This document shows positions 63,519-64,000 of a stretch of 64,000 nucleotides of DNA, piece after piece (position 1 is the first letter of the stretch; each line of letters begins with the position of its first letter). Under the pieces are notes generated by a model, which saw only the letters and a list, made by a program, of their open reading frames with translations, was not told where the DNA came from and ran no database searches. Position numbers and translations under genes: made by a program. Origin of the DNA: Photobacterium atrarenae (GTDB lineage Bacteria > Pseudomonadota > Gammaproteobacteria > Enterobacterales > Vibrionaceae); contig NZ_CP101508.1 of the NCBI RefSeq assembly GCF_024380015.1, positions 620,001 to 684,000 of the forward strand, in the 5' to 3' direction.

Positions 63519-63989
63519 CTATTCTCTGTGGTAAGGGTGGTTGGCGGTGATACTCCAGGCACGGTAGAGGCTTTCGGCCATGACAATCCGAACCAGCGGG
63601 TGGGGCAGGGTCAGCGGTGAGAGCGACCAGCTCTGATCCGCAGCGGCCTTGCACGCCGGGGCCAAGCCTTCCGGGCCGCCAATCAGGATCGAGACGTCGC
63701 GCCCGTCCAGCTTCCAGCTTTCCAGCTGGCCGGCCAACTGCTCGGTATCCCAGCGCTTGCCCGGAATGTCCAGGGTGACAATCCGGTTGCCCTTGGGCAC
63801 CGCAGCCAGCATGGCTTCGCCTTCCTTTTGCAAAATACGTGCAATATCGGCATTTTTGCCACGCTTGCCCGCCGGGATTTCAACCAGCTCCAGGGGCATG
63901 TCTTTCGGGAAGCGGCGGCTGTACTCTTTGTAGCCTTCCTCGACCCATTTCGGCATTTTGGTGCCAACCGCGATCAGTTGCAGCTTCAT
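63519..63989 (-). CDS. rlmH: 23S rRNA (pseudouridine(1915)-N3)-methyltransferase
   Basis: 156 residues, SPOUT-class methyltransferase with the trefoil knot at the C-terminus ([20 protein letters not shown] and [20 protein letters not shown]). N-terminus [20 protein letters not shown] is typical. Methylates pseudouridine 1915 in helix 69 of 23S. In related genomes rsfS lies just upstream; the last bases of the window (a TAA on the minus strand at 63997-63999) could be its stop codon, but this cannot be confirmed. Confidence 0.97.
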   Translation of the reverse strand: MKLQLIAVGTKMPKWVEEGYKEYSRRFPKDMPLELVEIPAGKRGKNADIARILQKEGEAMLAAVPKGNRIVTLDIPGKRWDTEQLAGQLESWKLDGRDVSILIGGPEGLAPACKAAADQSWSLSPLTLPHPLVRIVMAESLYRAWSITANHPYHRE

Positions 63990-64000
63990 GGTGTCGTTAG

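Overview
The window reads as chromosomal DNA of a gamma-proteobacterium of the family Vibrionaceae. Gene order (accA-tilS-yaeP, proS-trmO, metNIQ divergent from gmhB, yafD-mltD-gloB-yafS-rnhA-dnaQ, fadE-gmhA-yafJ, bepA-perM-bcp-gcvR-dapA-bamC, mrdA-rodA-rlpA-dacA-ybeD-lipB-lipA-rlmH) matches gamma-proteobacterial core synteny, and DUF1904, DUF2066, DUF4250 and TIGR03503 proteins are typical of Vibrionales. The base composition looks richer in GC than most Vibrio, so a Photobacterium-like relative is a reasonable guess, but the genus is not proven from sequence alone. Layout: 1-5.2 kb is the dnaE 3' end, accA, tilS, a small cytochrome c and a sodium-dependent transporter, all rightward. 5.2-10.6 kb is leftward: a small DUF4250/yaeP pair, a GGDEF protein, a patatin-like lipase, proS and trmO. 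10.6-11.2 kb holds the zinc-independent ribosomal protein pair rpmE2-rpmJ2 behind a Zur-like palindrome. 11.3-14.1 kb is the methionine importer metNIQ with a phased array of MetJ boxes. gmhB follows, then a five-gene Yej-like peptide ABC transporter operon (15.0-20.7 kb). 20.7-27.0 kb is a complete rRNA operon (16S, tRNA-Ile, tRNA-Ala, 23S, 5S, tRNA-Asp, tRNA-Trp) with promoter and boxA sites. 27.0-30.4 kb is the only clearly accessory stretch: a group II intron with its reverse transcriptase placed right after the tRNA terminator, a broken tRNA-Trp copy with a second terminator, a small leftward orphan ORF and an AT-richer thioesterase gene. 30.4-64 kb is core again: DNA replication and repair factors (rnhA, dnaQ), cell-wall enzymes (mltD, dacA, mrdA, rodA, rlpA), lipoate synthesis (lipB, lipA), purine and pyrimidine genes (purM, purN, upp, uraA), heptose synthesis (gmhA), fatty acid oxidation (fadE), envelope biogenesis (bepA, bamC) and lysine synthesis (dapA). 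The most interesting non-genic features are: (1) a perfect 14-bp stem plus about 88 nt inserted in helix 25 of the 23S rRNA, which makes that gene about 100 nt longer than the E. coli gene; (2) two nearly identical 160-bp MITE-like elements about 11 kb apart, each with terminal inverted repeats and a 3-bp target duplication; (3) the terminator-associated group II intron followed by a mosaic tRNA-Trp pseudogene; and (4) a long structured 23S-5S spacer. I found no CRISPR array, prophage, toxin-antitoxin pair or anti-phage system, and no convincing wholly new multi-gene system.
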